NCBI GenBank assembly: GCA_046704785.1
Contig: JBJKRF010000004.1
Coordinates: 1 to 15,756 of the forward strand
Length of the DNA: 15,756 nt
Reading direction: 5' to 3'
Source: JBJKRF01 sp046704785
GTDB taxonomy: Bacteria; Chloroflexota; Anaerolineae; Anaerolineales; Villigracilaceae
How positions within the stretch are numbered: position 1 is the first letter of the stretch; each line of letters opens with the position of its first letter. Made by a program: the position numbers and the translations under genes. Of this stretch, positions 1 through 7,011 are shown piece after piece. The notes under the pieces were generated by a model. The model had not been told where the DNA came from. It was given only the letters and a program-made list of their open reading frames with translations, and ran no database searches.

Positions 1-138
1 TCGACGGAAAGGCCGATTAGCCTCACAACGGAGCAAATTTCTTAAGAATCTTTGCGGCTTTGCGACTTGGCGTTAAAGTTTTGGCTTTTTTATCGGGAAT
101 TTTATTTTCAAATTTGGAATTACTGAATTGCCCGCTTC
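1..138. other. AT-rich non-coding region upstream of the aspartate kinase promoter
   Basis: I see no credible gene here. The stretch is much more AT-rich than the coding DNA around it, especially 75-130, which could act as an UP-element for the promoter at 139-167. An inverted repeat GCAAA (33-37) / TTTGC (51-55) surrounds the 10-bp palindrome TTCTTAAGAA (39-48). It could be a protein-binding site or the remains of an upstream gene's terminator, but nothing decides between these. Confidence 0.4.
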
Positions 139-167
139 TTGACGGAAACGCCCAGCAGTGCTATAAA
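139..167 (+). promoter_or_regulatory. Sigma-70-type promoter of the leader peptide / aspartate kinase operon
   Basis: A -35 box TTGACG (139-144, 5/6 to consensus) and a -10 box TATAAA (162-167, 5/6) are separated by exactly 17 bp, with AT-rich DNA upstream. The transcription start should fall near 174-176, only 2-4 nt before the ATG of the leader peptide at 178. The leader peptide would therefore be read from a nearly leaderless transcript. This is the best-matching promoter in the window and it sits where an attenuated operon needs it. Confidence 0.7.
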
Positions 168-177
168 TGCGCCCAAT

Positions 178-267
178 ATGAACGCAACATTTGGCCCCAT
201 GTCCACTGGCATCGGTACCACTACCCTGCGGGAAATCCGTGGGGTCGTTGCGTTCGACCAGAGGTAG
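178..267 (+). CDS. Thr-rich leader peptide (29 aa) of the aspartate kinase attenuator
   Basis: This short frame runs from ATG 178 to TAG 265 and is not expected to make a functional protein. Its translation is probably the sensor. Codons 10-16 read Thr-Gly-Ile-Gly-Thr-Thr-Thr. In all there are five Thr codons (4, 10, 14, 15, 16) and two Ile codons (12, 20) among 29, and Thr and Ile are end products of the aspartate pathway. The Thr triplet ACC ACT ACC (217-225) lies in the loop of the 1:2 stem, about 12 nt before segment 2, where a stalled ribosome would leave segment 2 free. There is no Shine-Dalgarno, but the predicted transcription start is 2-4 nt upstream, so initiation would be leaderless or nearly so. 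The peptide parallels E. coli ThrL in logic, not in sequence. Chance Thr content is possible, but the RNA structure around it argues against that. Confidence 0.66.
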   Translation: MNATFGPMSTGIGTTTLREIRGVVAFDQR

Positions 268-324
268 CGACGAAAAGTTGCTCTGTTCACACAGCGCCCC
301 ACGGTTCCCGTGGGGCGCTTTTTT
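179..324 (+). promoter_or_regulatory. Ribosome-mediated transcription attenuator of the aspartate kinase operon
   Basis: Four segments can form mutually exclusive helices. The 1:2 stem pairs 179-188 with 247-256 (core AACGCAAC/GTTGCGTT) and 193-200 with 239-246 (GGCCCCAT/GTGGGGTC, two G-U pairs), leaving a 4-nt bulge at 189-192. The 2:3 antiterminator pairs CCGTGGGG (237-244) with CCCCACGG (297-304), plus one G-U pair (245/296). The 3:4 stem is the terminator at 293-319. Segment 2 repeats the terminator's right arm exactly, as an antiterminator must. Inferred logic: when charged Thr-tRNA is scarce, the ribosome stalls at codons 14-16, 2:3 forms and transcription continues into aspartate kinase. 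When Thr is plentiful, the ribosome reaches the stop codon, covers segment 2 and lets 3:4 terminate. A small hairpin (266-271/277-282) lies between segments 2 and 3. Confidence 0.68.
293..324 (+). terminator. Intrinsic terminator of the attenuator (segments 3:4)
   Basis: A 12-bp perfect stem pairs AGCGCCCCACGG (293-304) with CCGTGGGGCGCT (308-319) around the 3-nt loop TTC, and a run of six T follows (319-324). It lies 91 nt before the aspartate kinase start and downstream of the operon promoter, so it acts within the leader instead of ending an upstream gene. Confidence 0.88.
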
Positions 325-415
325 GTGCCGAGAATCAGCGTGGCAGGTTGTAACGTCTAAACGGTTCCTGCGCGACGGTTCCTGAGAAACTTTACTTGAG
401 AAGGAGAAAACGCAC

Positions 416-1864
416 ATGGTAGCAAAGAAATCATTTCCTATTTTGGTTATGAAATTCGGTGGAACCTCGGTCGGTTCGGTTTCGGCGATGGCCGCCGCAG
501 TCGGGATTGTAAAGGAGGCGCGCGCCACGTGGCCGCATATCGCAGTGGTCAGTTCGGCGCTTTCGGGTGTCACCAACCTGCTGCTCGATAGCGCCGCCCA
601 GGCGGCCCACGGTGACCTGTCGGGATTGCGCGCTGCAGAGGCAACCTTACGCGAGAAACATCGAGCGTTAGCCGAAGCGCTGGTACCCAACCTGGCTCGT
701 CGCCAGCAGACCAGCGAAGAGGTGGACCATCTGGTGGATACATTCGTCGAGCTTTGTCAGGCAATTGGCGTTCTGGGTGAGGCCACCCCCCGCGCCCTAG
801 ACGCGGTGGCTTCGCTGGGCGAGCGCATGAGCGTGCGCCTGCTGGCCGCAGCCTTGGACGCTGCGCAGATCGCAGCCCAGTCTGTGGAAGCCAGTCAATT
901 GATCGTAACGAATGAGCGCTTCCAGAACGCGCATCCTGATTTCGCCGCGACGGGTGACTGCACTCGTCGCGTCTTGTTACCTATCCTGGAACAAGGCGTC
1001 GTACCGGTGGTCACCGGTTTCATGGGCGCCACGCCGCAGGGCGTCATCACCACGCTGGGGCGCGGTGGCAGTGACTATTCAGCAGCCATCCTGGCCGCTG
1101 TGCTGCCGGCCCAGGAAGTCTGGATTTGGACCGATGTGGACGGCGTGATGACTGCCGATCCGCGCCTGGTGCCGGAGGCCCGCACGCTATCTGAAATTAC
1201 GTACAGCGAGATTGCCGAATTAGCGTACTACGGCGCCAAAGTGTTGCACCCGAAAACCATCCGCCCGGTGGTGGAAGCCGGCATCGGGCTGCGCATCTGC
1301 AACACGTTCAACCCGTCGCACCCCGGCACACGACTGATCGCCAACGGCCACAGCGGACGGCGCGCCGGTAAGCAAGTCGTCAAAGCGGTCACGGCCATCC
1401 GCAAGCAACGCCTGGTCACCATCGAAGGACGTGGTATGCTGGGCGTACCCGGCGTGGCTGCGCGCGCATTCGCCTCGGTCGCCTCCACGGGCACGAGCGT
1501 ACCACTCATTACACAGGCTTCCTCCGAACAGTCGATCTGCTTTGCGGTGCCGAGCGAGTCAGTTGCCTCGGTGCTGGAGGCGCTGGAAAACAATTTCGCT
1601 ACAGAGATCGCCCAACGTGACATCGACCGCATCTGGTCTACGGAAGACGTTTCCATCATCACCGTGGTCGGGCCCGGCATCCGCTACACGCCGGGCATCG
1701 CCGGGCAGGTGTTCAGTTGTCTCGGCGATAGCGGGGTCAACGTGCTGGCAATCGCCCACGGCTCGTCCGACGTATCGATCAGCCTGGTAGTCAGCACAGC
1801 AGACACCGAGACCGCCGTCAAAGATTTGCACAGCCTGATCGTTCAGAAAGAACTCATTTCCTGA
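416..1864 (+). CDS. lysC: Aspartate kinase (ATP:L-aspartate 4-phosphotransferase)
   Basis: This cytosolic enzyme phosphorylates aspartate, the first step towards lysine, threonine, methionine and isoleucine. The 482-aa protein has the family's normal length. The kinase domain shows KFGGTS (13-18), ERMS (136-139), GRGGSDYSAA (215-224), TDVDGVMTADPR (239-250) and GAKVLHP (273-279). Two C-terminal ACT domains follow at about 332-398 and 412-478, where end-product amino acids bind for feedback inhibition. The start is ATG 416, with AAGGAG at 401-406 nine nt upstream. It is first in an operon with aspartate-semialdehyde dehydrogenase (46-nt gap) and lies behind the Thr-rich attenuator, so threonine is a likely regulator of its expression. 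It is monofunctional, with no homoserine dehydrogenase domain. The symbol lysC is used in the general sense; a thrA-like regulatory class is possible given the leader. Confidence 0.96.
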   Translation: MVAKKSFPILVMKFGGTSVGSVSAMAAAVGIVKEARATWPHIAVVSSALSGVTNLLLDSAAQAAHGDLSGLRAAEATLREKHRALAEALVPNLARRQQTSEEVDHLVDTFVELCQAIGVLGEATPRALDAVASLGERMSVRLLAAALDAAQIAAQSVEASQLIVTNERFQNAHPDFAATGDCTRRVLLPILEQGVVPVVTGFMGATPQGVITTLGRGGSDYSAAILAAVLPAQEVWIWTDVDGVMTADPRLVPEARTLSEITYSEIAELAYYGAKVLHPKTIRPVVEAGIGLRICNTFNPSHPGTRLIANGHSGRRAGKQVVKAVTAIRKQRLVTIEGRGMLGVPGVAARAFASVASTGTSVPLITQASSEQSICFAVPSESVASVLEALENNFATEIAQRDIDRIWSTEDVSIITVVGPGIRYTPGIAGQVFSCLGDSGVNVLAIAHGSSDVSISLVVSTADTETAVKDLHSLIVQKELIS

Positions 1865-1910
1865 CCTCCCGTCAGAAAATATCATTATCAAAATTTCGAA
1901 GGAGTCTCTC

Positions 1911-2966
1911 ATGCCATCTTCTATCCCCGTCGCCGTGCTCGGCGCGACCGGTTCCGTCGGACAGCGTTTCGTCTCCCTGCTCGACGGCCATCCCTGGTTC
2001 GAAGTCGTCGCGCTGACGGCCTCCGACCGCTCGGAGGGCAAACCCTATGCCCAGGCCTGTCACTGGATTCTGCCGGAGGCCATGCCCGCCTGGGCGCGCC
2101 AGATCACCGTCCTGCCGACCACGCCGGAAGCCGTCAAAGGCGCCCGCATCGTCTTTTCGGCGCTGCCCACCGACCAGGCAAAAGAACTGGAGCCGCAGTT
2201 TGCGCAGGCCGGATTCGCAGTCTGTTCCAACGCGTCCGCCTTCCGGCAGGAACCGGACGTGCCGCTGTTGCTGCCCGAAGTCAACGCGGAACACATCCAT
2301 TTAATTCCCAAACAACGCCAGAGTCGCGGCTGGCCCGGCTGCATCCTGACCAATCCAAACTGCACCAGCACCGGGCTGACGGTGGCGCTCAAAGCGCTGG
2401 ATGCGGCCTTCGGGCTGAAGCGTGCTTTCGTCGTCTCGATGCAAGCCATTTCCGGCGCCGGTTACCCCGGCGTGCCGTCGCTCGACATCATCGGCAACGT
2501 CGTTCCCATCCCCGGCACCGAGGAGGAAAAGGTGGAATGGGAACCGCGCAAGATGCTCGGCAGGCTGAACGGCGAGGGCATCGTTCTCTCGGACTTGAGA
2601 CTCTCGGCGCACACCAATCGCGTCGCCGTAGTGGACGCGCACACCGTCTGCGTCAGTGTGGAACTGTCCGAGGCAATCGCCCCGGAAGCGGCCCAACACG
2701 CGATGAACACCTACCAACCCGTAGAGGCCGCGCGCGACTTGCCCTCCACGCCGCAGCCGGTGCTCGTCGTGCGCGAGGAAGCCGACCGGCCCCAGCCGCG
2801 TCTCGACCGCATGACCGGCAAGGGCATGACCACGGTCGTTGGACGCTTGCGCCCCGATCCCTTGCTGCATCTCAAATTCATCGTACTCTCGCATAACACC
2901 ATCCGAGGCGCCGCCGGGGGCTCCATTTACAACGCCGAATTGCTGGTCAAGGAAAATTTGCTCTAA
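1911..2966 (+). CDS. asd: Aspartate-semialdehyde dehydrogenase, archaeal/fungal type
   Basis: It reduces L-aspartyl-4-phosphate with NADPH to aspartate-4-semialdehyde, the step after aspartate kinase and the branch point to lysine and to homoserine. The N-terminal NADP-binding Rossmann motif is GATGSVGQ (11-18). The catalytic Cys is probably C151 in TNPNCTST, and the active-site His is probably H234 in SAHTNRV. The order of motifs and the 351-aa length fit the class known from archaea and fungi better than the E. coli Asd class. The start is ATG 1911 with AAGGAG at 1899-1904. A weak hairpin (CTGAC 1861-1865 / GTCAG 1871-1875) overlaps the aspartate kinase stop codon, but it lacks a T-run and should not separate the two genes. 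Transcription probably ends at the hairpin at 2972-3007. Confidence 0.95.
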   Translation: MPSSIPVAVLGATGSVGQRFVSLLDGHPWFEVVALTASDRSEGKPYAQACHWILPEAMPAWARQITVLPTTPEAVKGARIVFSALPTDQAKELEPQFAQAGFAVCSNASAFRQEPDVPLLLPEVNAEHIHLIPKQRQSRGWPGCILTNPNCTSTGLTVALKALDAAFGLKRAFVVSMQAISGAGYPGVPSLDIIGNVVPIPGTEEEKVEWEPRKMLGRLNGEGIVLSDLRLSAHTNRVAVVDAHTVCVSVELSEAIAPEAAQHAMNTYQPVEAARDLPSTPQPVLVVREEADRPQPRLDRMTGKGMTTVVGRLRPDPLLHLKFIVLSHNTIRGAAGGSIYNAELLVKENLL

Positions 2967-2971
2967 TTCAA

Positions 2972-3007
2972 AACGAACGGGCGACCATTTTGGGTCGCCC
3001 GTTCGTT
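2972..3007. terminator. Hairpin terminator between convergent operons
   Basis: A perfect 15-bp inverted repeat (2972-2986 / 2993-3007, left arm AACGAACGGGCGACC) has a 6-nt loop, ATTTTG. It starts 6 nt after the asd stop and ends 19 nt before the stop of the convergent phosphoribosyltransferase gene, so it can serve both strands. There is no long T-run on either side, so termination may depend mainly on the very stable stem. Confidence 0.75.
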
Positions 3008-3026
3008 ATCATCGCTCGAACATCTC

Positions 3027-3548
3027 TTACAAAGGGTCGCCTGTGCCAAAGGTAATACGGTCGGCGCCGCGATCAACCTCCCAGGGATAGACGATGTGCG
3101 CTTCGGTCAGGTCGGCGTAGTAATCGGGGCGCGCCGAACCGAACAGACTGCGGTAGGGGTTGAAATGCAGCACGCACGTCTCAGGGAAACCGCCCGCCGC
3201 AGAGACGCGGTTCTTCACCGCCGTGATGGTACGCCCGGAACCCCAAACGTCGTCCACGATCAGGGTCGGGCGCTCGCGTAACTCTTCGTCCGCCGGGAAC
3301 TGAATAAACTGCGGCCAGGCCATCAGTTTTTGCTTGCGGCTGGCCTGTTGGAAAGGAAAATCCACCGCCGCGGTCAGGATGTGGGTCAGATCCATCGACT
3401 CGGCCAACATACCACCGGGGATAATACCACCGCGCGTGATGATGACCATTGCATTGAATTCGTGCCGGAACTGTGGCACCAACCGGTCGACGAGCCGGTC
3501 GATGTCGTCCCATGTCAGAAAGATGCGGCGCGGTTTGTTGGTCTGCAT
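3027..3548 (-). CDS. Phosphoribosyltransferase, xanthine/guanine (Gpt)-like
   Basis: This is a type I phosphoribosyltransferase of 173 aa, probably a cytosolic purine-salvage enzyme that joins a base to PRPP. The N-terminal LTWDDIDRLVDRL (11-23) resembles the TWDxxxxxxxxL start of Gpt. RGGIIPGGMLA (39-49) is the pyrophosphate-loop region. LIVDDVWGSGRT (97-108) is the PRPP-binding motif with its paired Asp residues. PWEVD (155-159) recalls the PWD segment in the Gpt base-binding hood. The base specificity cannot be read from the sequence. I chose ATG 3548 because it lies one base after the stop codon of the upstream membrane-protein gene and is preceded by a GGGG purine stretch; the longer open frame upstream overlaps that gene and has no family match. 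It is cotranscribed and probably translationally coupled with the membrane protein. Confidence 0.85.
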   Translation of the reverse strand: MQTNKPRRIFLTWDDIDRLVDRLVPQFRHEFNAMVIITRGGIIPGGMLAESMDLTHILTAAVDFPFQQASRKQKLMAWPQFIQFPADEELRERPTLIVDDVWGSGRTITAVKNRVSAAGGFPETCVLHFNPYRSLFGSARPDYYADLTEAHIVYPWEVDRGADRITFGTGDPL

Positions 3549-3549
3549 C

Positions 3550-4452
3550 TCAATTCCCCAAAACCGCCGCCAGCGGAGCAGGCGCTGGAACCGAAACGGG
3601 AATTCCCATGGGCTGGCCCTGCTGCGCTCGTTCGACATCGCGCGCCCACAGGTACAGGCAGGTATGGTAAGCCGTGGCCGTATACGACGAAACGACATTG
3701 GCAACGATAAAGAAAACCGAGGCTGCCACCACTCCCAATCCGACGCCAATGATGAGCAGGATCGTATTCGCGCCCAGGCTGAAGAACGGCAGGGCAATCC
3801 CCACCCCGATCACGACCCCCATCAGTCCAAGCACAAAATTGATCGCACCGGTGATCCACGAAACGCCAACGGTGCTCAACCCGATCAACAGCAGGTTGTT
3901 CTTGGTGATGAACGTGGCACGCTTCAAACCGTCCTTTAAATTCAAATCATCGATCACCATAGCCGGCAGCACCAGGAAGGTGGCCTCGGTCCAGACCGTG
4001 TTGATCAGTCCGGCAATCGACTCGCGCAGAAAGCTGCGGTTACGGCTATTGCCGCGTATCCAGTTCCGGACGATAGCCACCAGCGTCGAAGCAGCCGCCA
4101 GGCTGAGAATATTCAGCCATTCACGCTGGATGATCGCCCAGGCCTTATCCATGCGACCGTCGCCTTCCGAGAGATACCCATAGATCAGGTAAATGGTCAT
4201 CCCCGAAAAGATGTAACTGACGGCGTAGTGCACGAACATCAATCCGGCGCCCAGCACGCCCAGCACCACCCGCCCGAAGAGCGAATCGACGCCGAAGATC
4301 AATGCCGCCAGAGCCATCGGGACGATTCCGATTACAGAGATGAAAAAGCCTGCGATAACGGTATAGATCGACGGCTTGATCAAATCCGTATCGGCAAAGG
4401 CCATTTTCCAGGCCTGTTGCAAGAACGACCAGCCACGTGAAAGTGATTGCAT
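3550..4452 (-). CDS. Multi-pass membrane protein, DUF6159-like, function unknown
   Basis: The protein has 300 aa and about six hydrophobic segments (roughly 29-54, 62-91, 114-128, 145-166, 186-222 and 228-255), so it is an integral inner-membrane protein. The N-terminal GWSFLQQAW followed by a short charged stretch and LIKPSIYTVIAGF resembles proteins annotated as DUF6159, whose role is not known. I make this match from memory, without a search. A cytosolic Ala/Pro-rich tail ends the protein. The start is ATG 4452 with AAAGGAG five nt upstream. It is followed after one base by the phosphoribosyltransferase gene, so the two are one operon. A promoter lies just upstream, inside the end of priA. 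No catalytic motif is visible. Confidence 0.8.
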   Translation of the reverse strand: MQSLSRGWSFLQQAWKMAFADTDLIKPSIYTVIAGFFISVIGIVPMALAALIFGVDSLFGRVVLGVLGAGLMFVHYAVSYIFSGMTIYLIYGYLSEGDGRMDKAWAIIQREWLNILSLAAASTLVAIVRNWIRGNSRNRSFLRESIAGLINTVWTEATFLVLPAMVIDDLNLKDGLKRATFITKNNLLLIGLSTVGVSWITGAINFVLGLMGVVIGVGIALPFFSLGANTILLIIGVGLGVVAASVFFIVANVVSSYTATAYHTCLYLWARDVERAQQGQPMGIPVSVPAPAPLAAVLGN

Positions 4453-4477
4453 GTCGGCTCCTTTTTAATTATAGAGA

Positions 4478-4507
4478 ATTATAGCAAACTCACTGGCTCT
4501 ACTTCAA
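4478..4507 (-). promoter_or_regulatory. Candidate promoter of the membrane protein / phosphoribosyltransferase operon
   Basis: On the - strand, TTGAAG (4507-4502) and TATAAT (4483-4478) are 18 bp apart. A second TATAAT lies 10 bp downstream (4473-4468). The -35 box and spacer lie within the last codons of priA, and the priA stop codon (4481-4479) falls inside the first -10 box. This gives the operon its own transcription start with a short leader carrying a good Shine-Dalgarno. Readthrough from priA is also possible. Confidence 0.6.
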
Positions 4508-6974
4508 TACGACAATTCGACAGTAAACGTCCGCGCAGCAAGGCCGCAGGACGCGGGCCGCGCAAAATCACCTGCCAGCGATAGATACCGCCGATCTTCG
4601 AAAGATAACACGGGACGGGACCGATCAATTCGGTTTCCCGGCGCCCTTCGGCCTGGATGCGTTCCTTGAGCTTTTCTGCCAGCCCGCGGGCCGCACGTTC
4701 AACCTCCCCGGCGTCTGCATCCCGTACTTCCAGCCGGACCAGTTGCCCGAACGGCGGATAGCCCAACGCACGCCGCGCACGAATCTCACGTGCATAGAAT
4801 CCGGCGTAATCATGCTGCGCCGCCGCCTGAATAACAGGATGCTCCGGTTGAAACGTCTGCAAGACGACTTTGCCGCCGCGCGCCGAACGCCCCGTGCGCC
4901 CGGCCACCTGCGTCAACAATTGAAAAGTGCGCTCTCCGGCAAACGGATCGGGCAGGTTCAGCCCCACTTCCGCCAACACGATGCCCACCAGCGTGACCAA
5001 CGGCAGATCCAGGCCCTTGGCGAGCATTTGTGTGCCGATCAACACGTCGGCTTGATGGTTGGCAAAATGGGTCAGGATGAGTTCGTGGGCATCCTTCTCA
5101 CGCGTGGTCTCCCAGTCCCAGCGCAAAGTTCGGGCGCTCGGAAAAGCAGCCCGCACCTCGGCTTCCACTTTTTCACTGCCCAGGCCATACGCGCGAATCT
5201 GCTTCCCACCACACTGCGGGCAGGCTGGCAACATGCGGCGCACGTAACCGCAATGATGGCAGCGCAAATCGCCGCGACCATCGAGATGCTGTGTCAGCGG
5301 CGTCTCGCAGTTCGGACAGCGCGCCACGTACCCGCAGTCGCGGCAGAAGACGTAGGTAGCCGTCCCGCGCCGGTTGAGATACAGAATGGCCTGTTCTCCC
5401 CGTTCGAACGTCTCGGCCAGCGACTCGGCCAGGGGGCGGCTGAAGATACCGCGATTCCCGGATTTCAGCTCCTCGCGCATGTCCACTACCGAAACAGGCG
5501 GCAGCGTCGTCCCGACGGACACGCCCCCCGCCGCCAGCGGCGTCAGGCGTTCGGGCAGGGACAGCGCCCTCATCCCTGATTCTTCGCCTACAGAGAGCAA
5601 AGAGCCGGCCTGATATTTCAGCGTCACCGGCGGCGTGGCCGAACCGAGAATGCACACCGCAGCGCTGATCCGCGCGTAGCGCTGTGCAGCGCTCACAGCG
5701 TGATAGAAGGGCGGCTCGGACTGGTAGTACGAGTGGTCGTGGCATTCGTCTACCACGATCAGGCCCACGTCCGGCAGGGGCGCGAACAGGGCCGAGCGCG
5801 CGCCAATGATGACTTTCAAATCGCCGGCGCGGGCGCGCCGCCAGGTATCGTAACGTTCGCCGTCGGAGAGTTTGCTGTGCAACAAGCCCACCTGGCCGGG
5901 GAAATGCGCCAGGAAACGGCGCACCGTCTGGGGCGTGAGGGCGATCTCCGGCACCAGGATCAAGACGCCGCGCCCACGTCGCAACGCTTCTGCCGTGGCG
6001 CGCAGGTAAAGCTCGGTCTTGCCTGAGCCCGTCACGCCGTGAAGCAGGAAGGATGCGCCACCGGCGGGATGCTCGAAGGCCGCCAGGATTTCGATGAGCG
6101 CAGAGTCCTGGGCCTCCGTCAGCGTGATCTCTGCCGGGAGATGCTGCGCCTCGGCCAGTTCCTGCGCCGCGCGCCGCGTGGGATCACGGAAAATTTCCGT
6201 CTCCTGCAGCACGATCAATCCGCGTTCGGCCAGGATTTGCAGGTCGGACAAGTTGCAGCCGCTTTCGGCGTAGACCCAGGCCACGTTGAGCGCCTCCGGC
6301 TCGTGGACAAGCAAGCGCAGGGCTTTCTGGCGGCGTTCCAGTGTGGCAGCGGTCTGGCCCAGATCGGGCAGAGCCGCCGCGACGACGGCGGGCGGGGCGG
6401 CCAGTTGCGCCGTGCGAATGAATTTGGGGCGCGCCGTAGCCGGCGGTAAGACGGACCGGCTGGACAATACGGCCTGCCGCATGAGGCTTCCTGCCGACTT
6501 GCGCCAGTCGATGTGCGCAAAGTGACGGTCGAGCTGGCGACCGCGCAGCGGTCCGCGCTTGTGAAGCAGCTCGAGGATACGTTTCTGGACGGGGGAAAAG
6601 GCAGAAAAGTCGGAGTCCTGCCAGTGAGGATGCAGCGCATAGCAGACGTCGGCTTGCTGGCTCAAACCGGGTGGCAGCATCAACCCAACCAGCGCCGCCA
6701 ATGGATTGAGCGTCTCGTCTGCCAGTTGCCGGGCAAACGCGACTTGCGCCGCCGTCAGCACCGGGTCGGGATCGACCGGATCGATGACCGCCTTGGTCTC
6801 AGGCACCTGCGGCTGCGAGATCCGTTCGAGCACCACCCCCTGCACCGTCTGTGCGCCGAAAGGCACCCGAACCAGGTGGCCCACACCGACCTGTCCCGCC
6901 AACGCATCGGGCAGGTGGTAATCGAACTCCCCCGTCACGGCAGGTACGTTGACGGCAACACGGACGTAATCCAT
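4479..6974 (-). CDS. priA: Primosomal protein N' (replication restart helicase PriA)
   Basis: PriA is a 3'-to-5' superfamily 2 DNA helicase that recognises stalled forks and starts replisome reloading. The 831-aa length is usual for the family's longer members. An N-terminal 3'-binding domain (about 1-100) and winged-helix region precede the helicase core: Walker A GVTGSGKT (313-320), motif II DECH (409-412), GSATP (444-448), GTQMLAKG (647-654) and QVAGRTGR (689-696). Eight Cys in four CxxC pairs (544/547, 553/556, 572/575, 585/588) form the two zinc sites. Motif II has Cys where E. coli PriA has Glu (DEEH). The start at ATG 6974 has no Shine-Dalgarno; instead TATAAT lies 6 nt upstream, suggesting a leaderless mRNA. 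It is transcribed away from the 7182 gene, and the membrane protein operon follows directly. Confidence 0.95.
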   Translation of the reverse strand: MDYVRVAVNVPAVTGEFDYHLPDALAGQVGVGHLVRVPFGAQTVQGVVLERISQPQVPETKAVIDPVDPDPVLTAAQVAFARQLADETLNPLAALVGLMLPPGLSQQADVCYALHPHWQDSDFSAFSPVQKRILELLHKRGPLRGRQLDRHFAHIDWRKSAGSLMRQAVLSSRSVLPPATARPKFIRTAQLAAPPAVVAAALPDLGQTAATLERRQKALRLLVHEPEALNVAWVYAESGCNLSDLQILAERGLIVLQETEIFRDPTRRAAQELAEAQHLPAEITLTEAQDSALIEILAAFEHPAGGASFLLHGVTGSGKTELYLRATAEALRRGRGVLILVPEIALTPQTVRRFLAHFPGQVGLLHSKLSDGERYDTWRRARAGDLKVIIGARSALFAPLPDVGLIVVDECHDHSYYQSEPPFYHAVSAAQRYARISAAVCILGSATPPVTLKYQAGSLLSVGEESGMRALSLPERLTPLAAGGVSVGTTLPPVSVVDMREELKSGNRGIFSRPLAESLAETFERGEQAILYLNRRGTATYVFCRDCGYVARCPNCETPLTQHLDGRGDLRCHHCGYVRRMLPACPQCGGKQIRAYGLGSEKVEAEVRAAFPSARTLRWDWETTREKDAHELILTHFANHQADVLIGTQMLAKGLDLPLVTLVGIVLAEVGLNLPDPFAGERTFQLLTQVAGRTGRSARGGKVVLQTFQPEHPVIQAAAQHDYAGFYAREIRARRALGYPPFGQLVRLEVRDADAGEVERAARGLAEKLKERIQAEGRRETELIGPVPCYLSKIGGIYRWQVILRGPRPAALLRGRLLSNCRIEVEPVSLL

Positions 6975-6980
6975 GGGATG

Positions 6981-7011
6981 ATTATAAACTGCCGAGGCGG
7001 TATTCTCTCAA
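6981..7011 (-). promoter_or_regulatory. Candidate promoter giving a leaderless priA mRNA
   Basis: A perfect TATAAT (6986-6981, - strand) is separated by the 6 nt CATCCC from the priA ATG at 6974, so transcription would begin at or next to the A of the start codon. TTGAGA (7011-7006) lies 19 bp upstream of the -10 box, slightly longer than ideal. A palindrome TCTCTC-AAA-GAGAGA (7004-7018) overlaps this -35 box and could bind a regulator. Confidence 0.6.

Noticed and set aside
120..212. Antisense small open frame on the - strand coding a hydrophobic, transmembrane-like peptide ending in a basic tail
   Set aside because: It is the exact antisense of the leader peptide and its stems, has no convincing ribosome site, and would run against the well-supported + strand promoter. 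The hydrophobic content probably results from the complementary codons.
211..231. - strand text resembling a T-box sequence (GGGTAGTGGTACCG)
   Set aside because: It has an inserted TA relative to the T-box consensus, lies on the strand opposite to the terminator and to the aspartate kinase gene, and no - strand gene follows it. The + strand attenuator explains the same bases.
1861..1875. Small hairpin CTGAC/GTCAG at the end of aspartate kinase as a terminator
   Set aside because: The stem is only 5 bp with no T-run, and asd follows closely with a good ribosome site, so the genes are most simply one operon.
3549..3797. N-terminal extension of the phosphoribosyltransferase to 256 aa
   Set aside because: The extension overlaps the membrane-protein gene, is rich in Arg, Trp and Ser with no family resemblance, and the family N-terminus (TWDD) begins right after ATG 3548.
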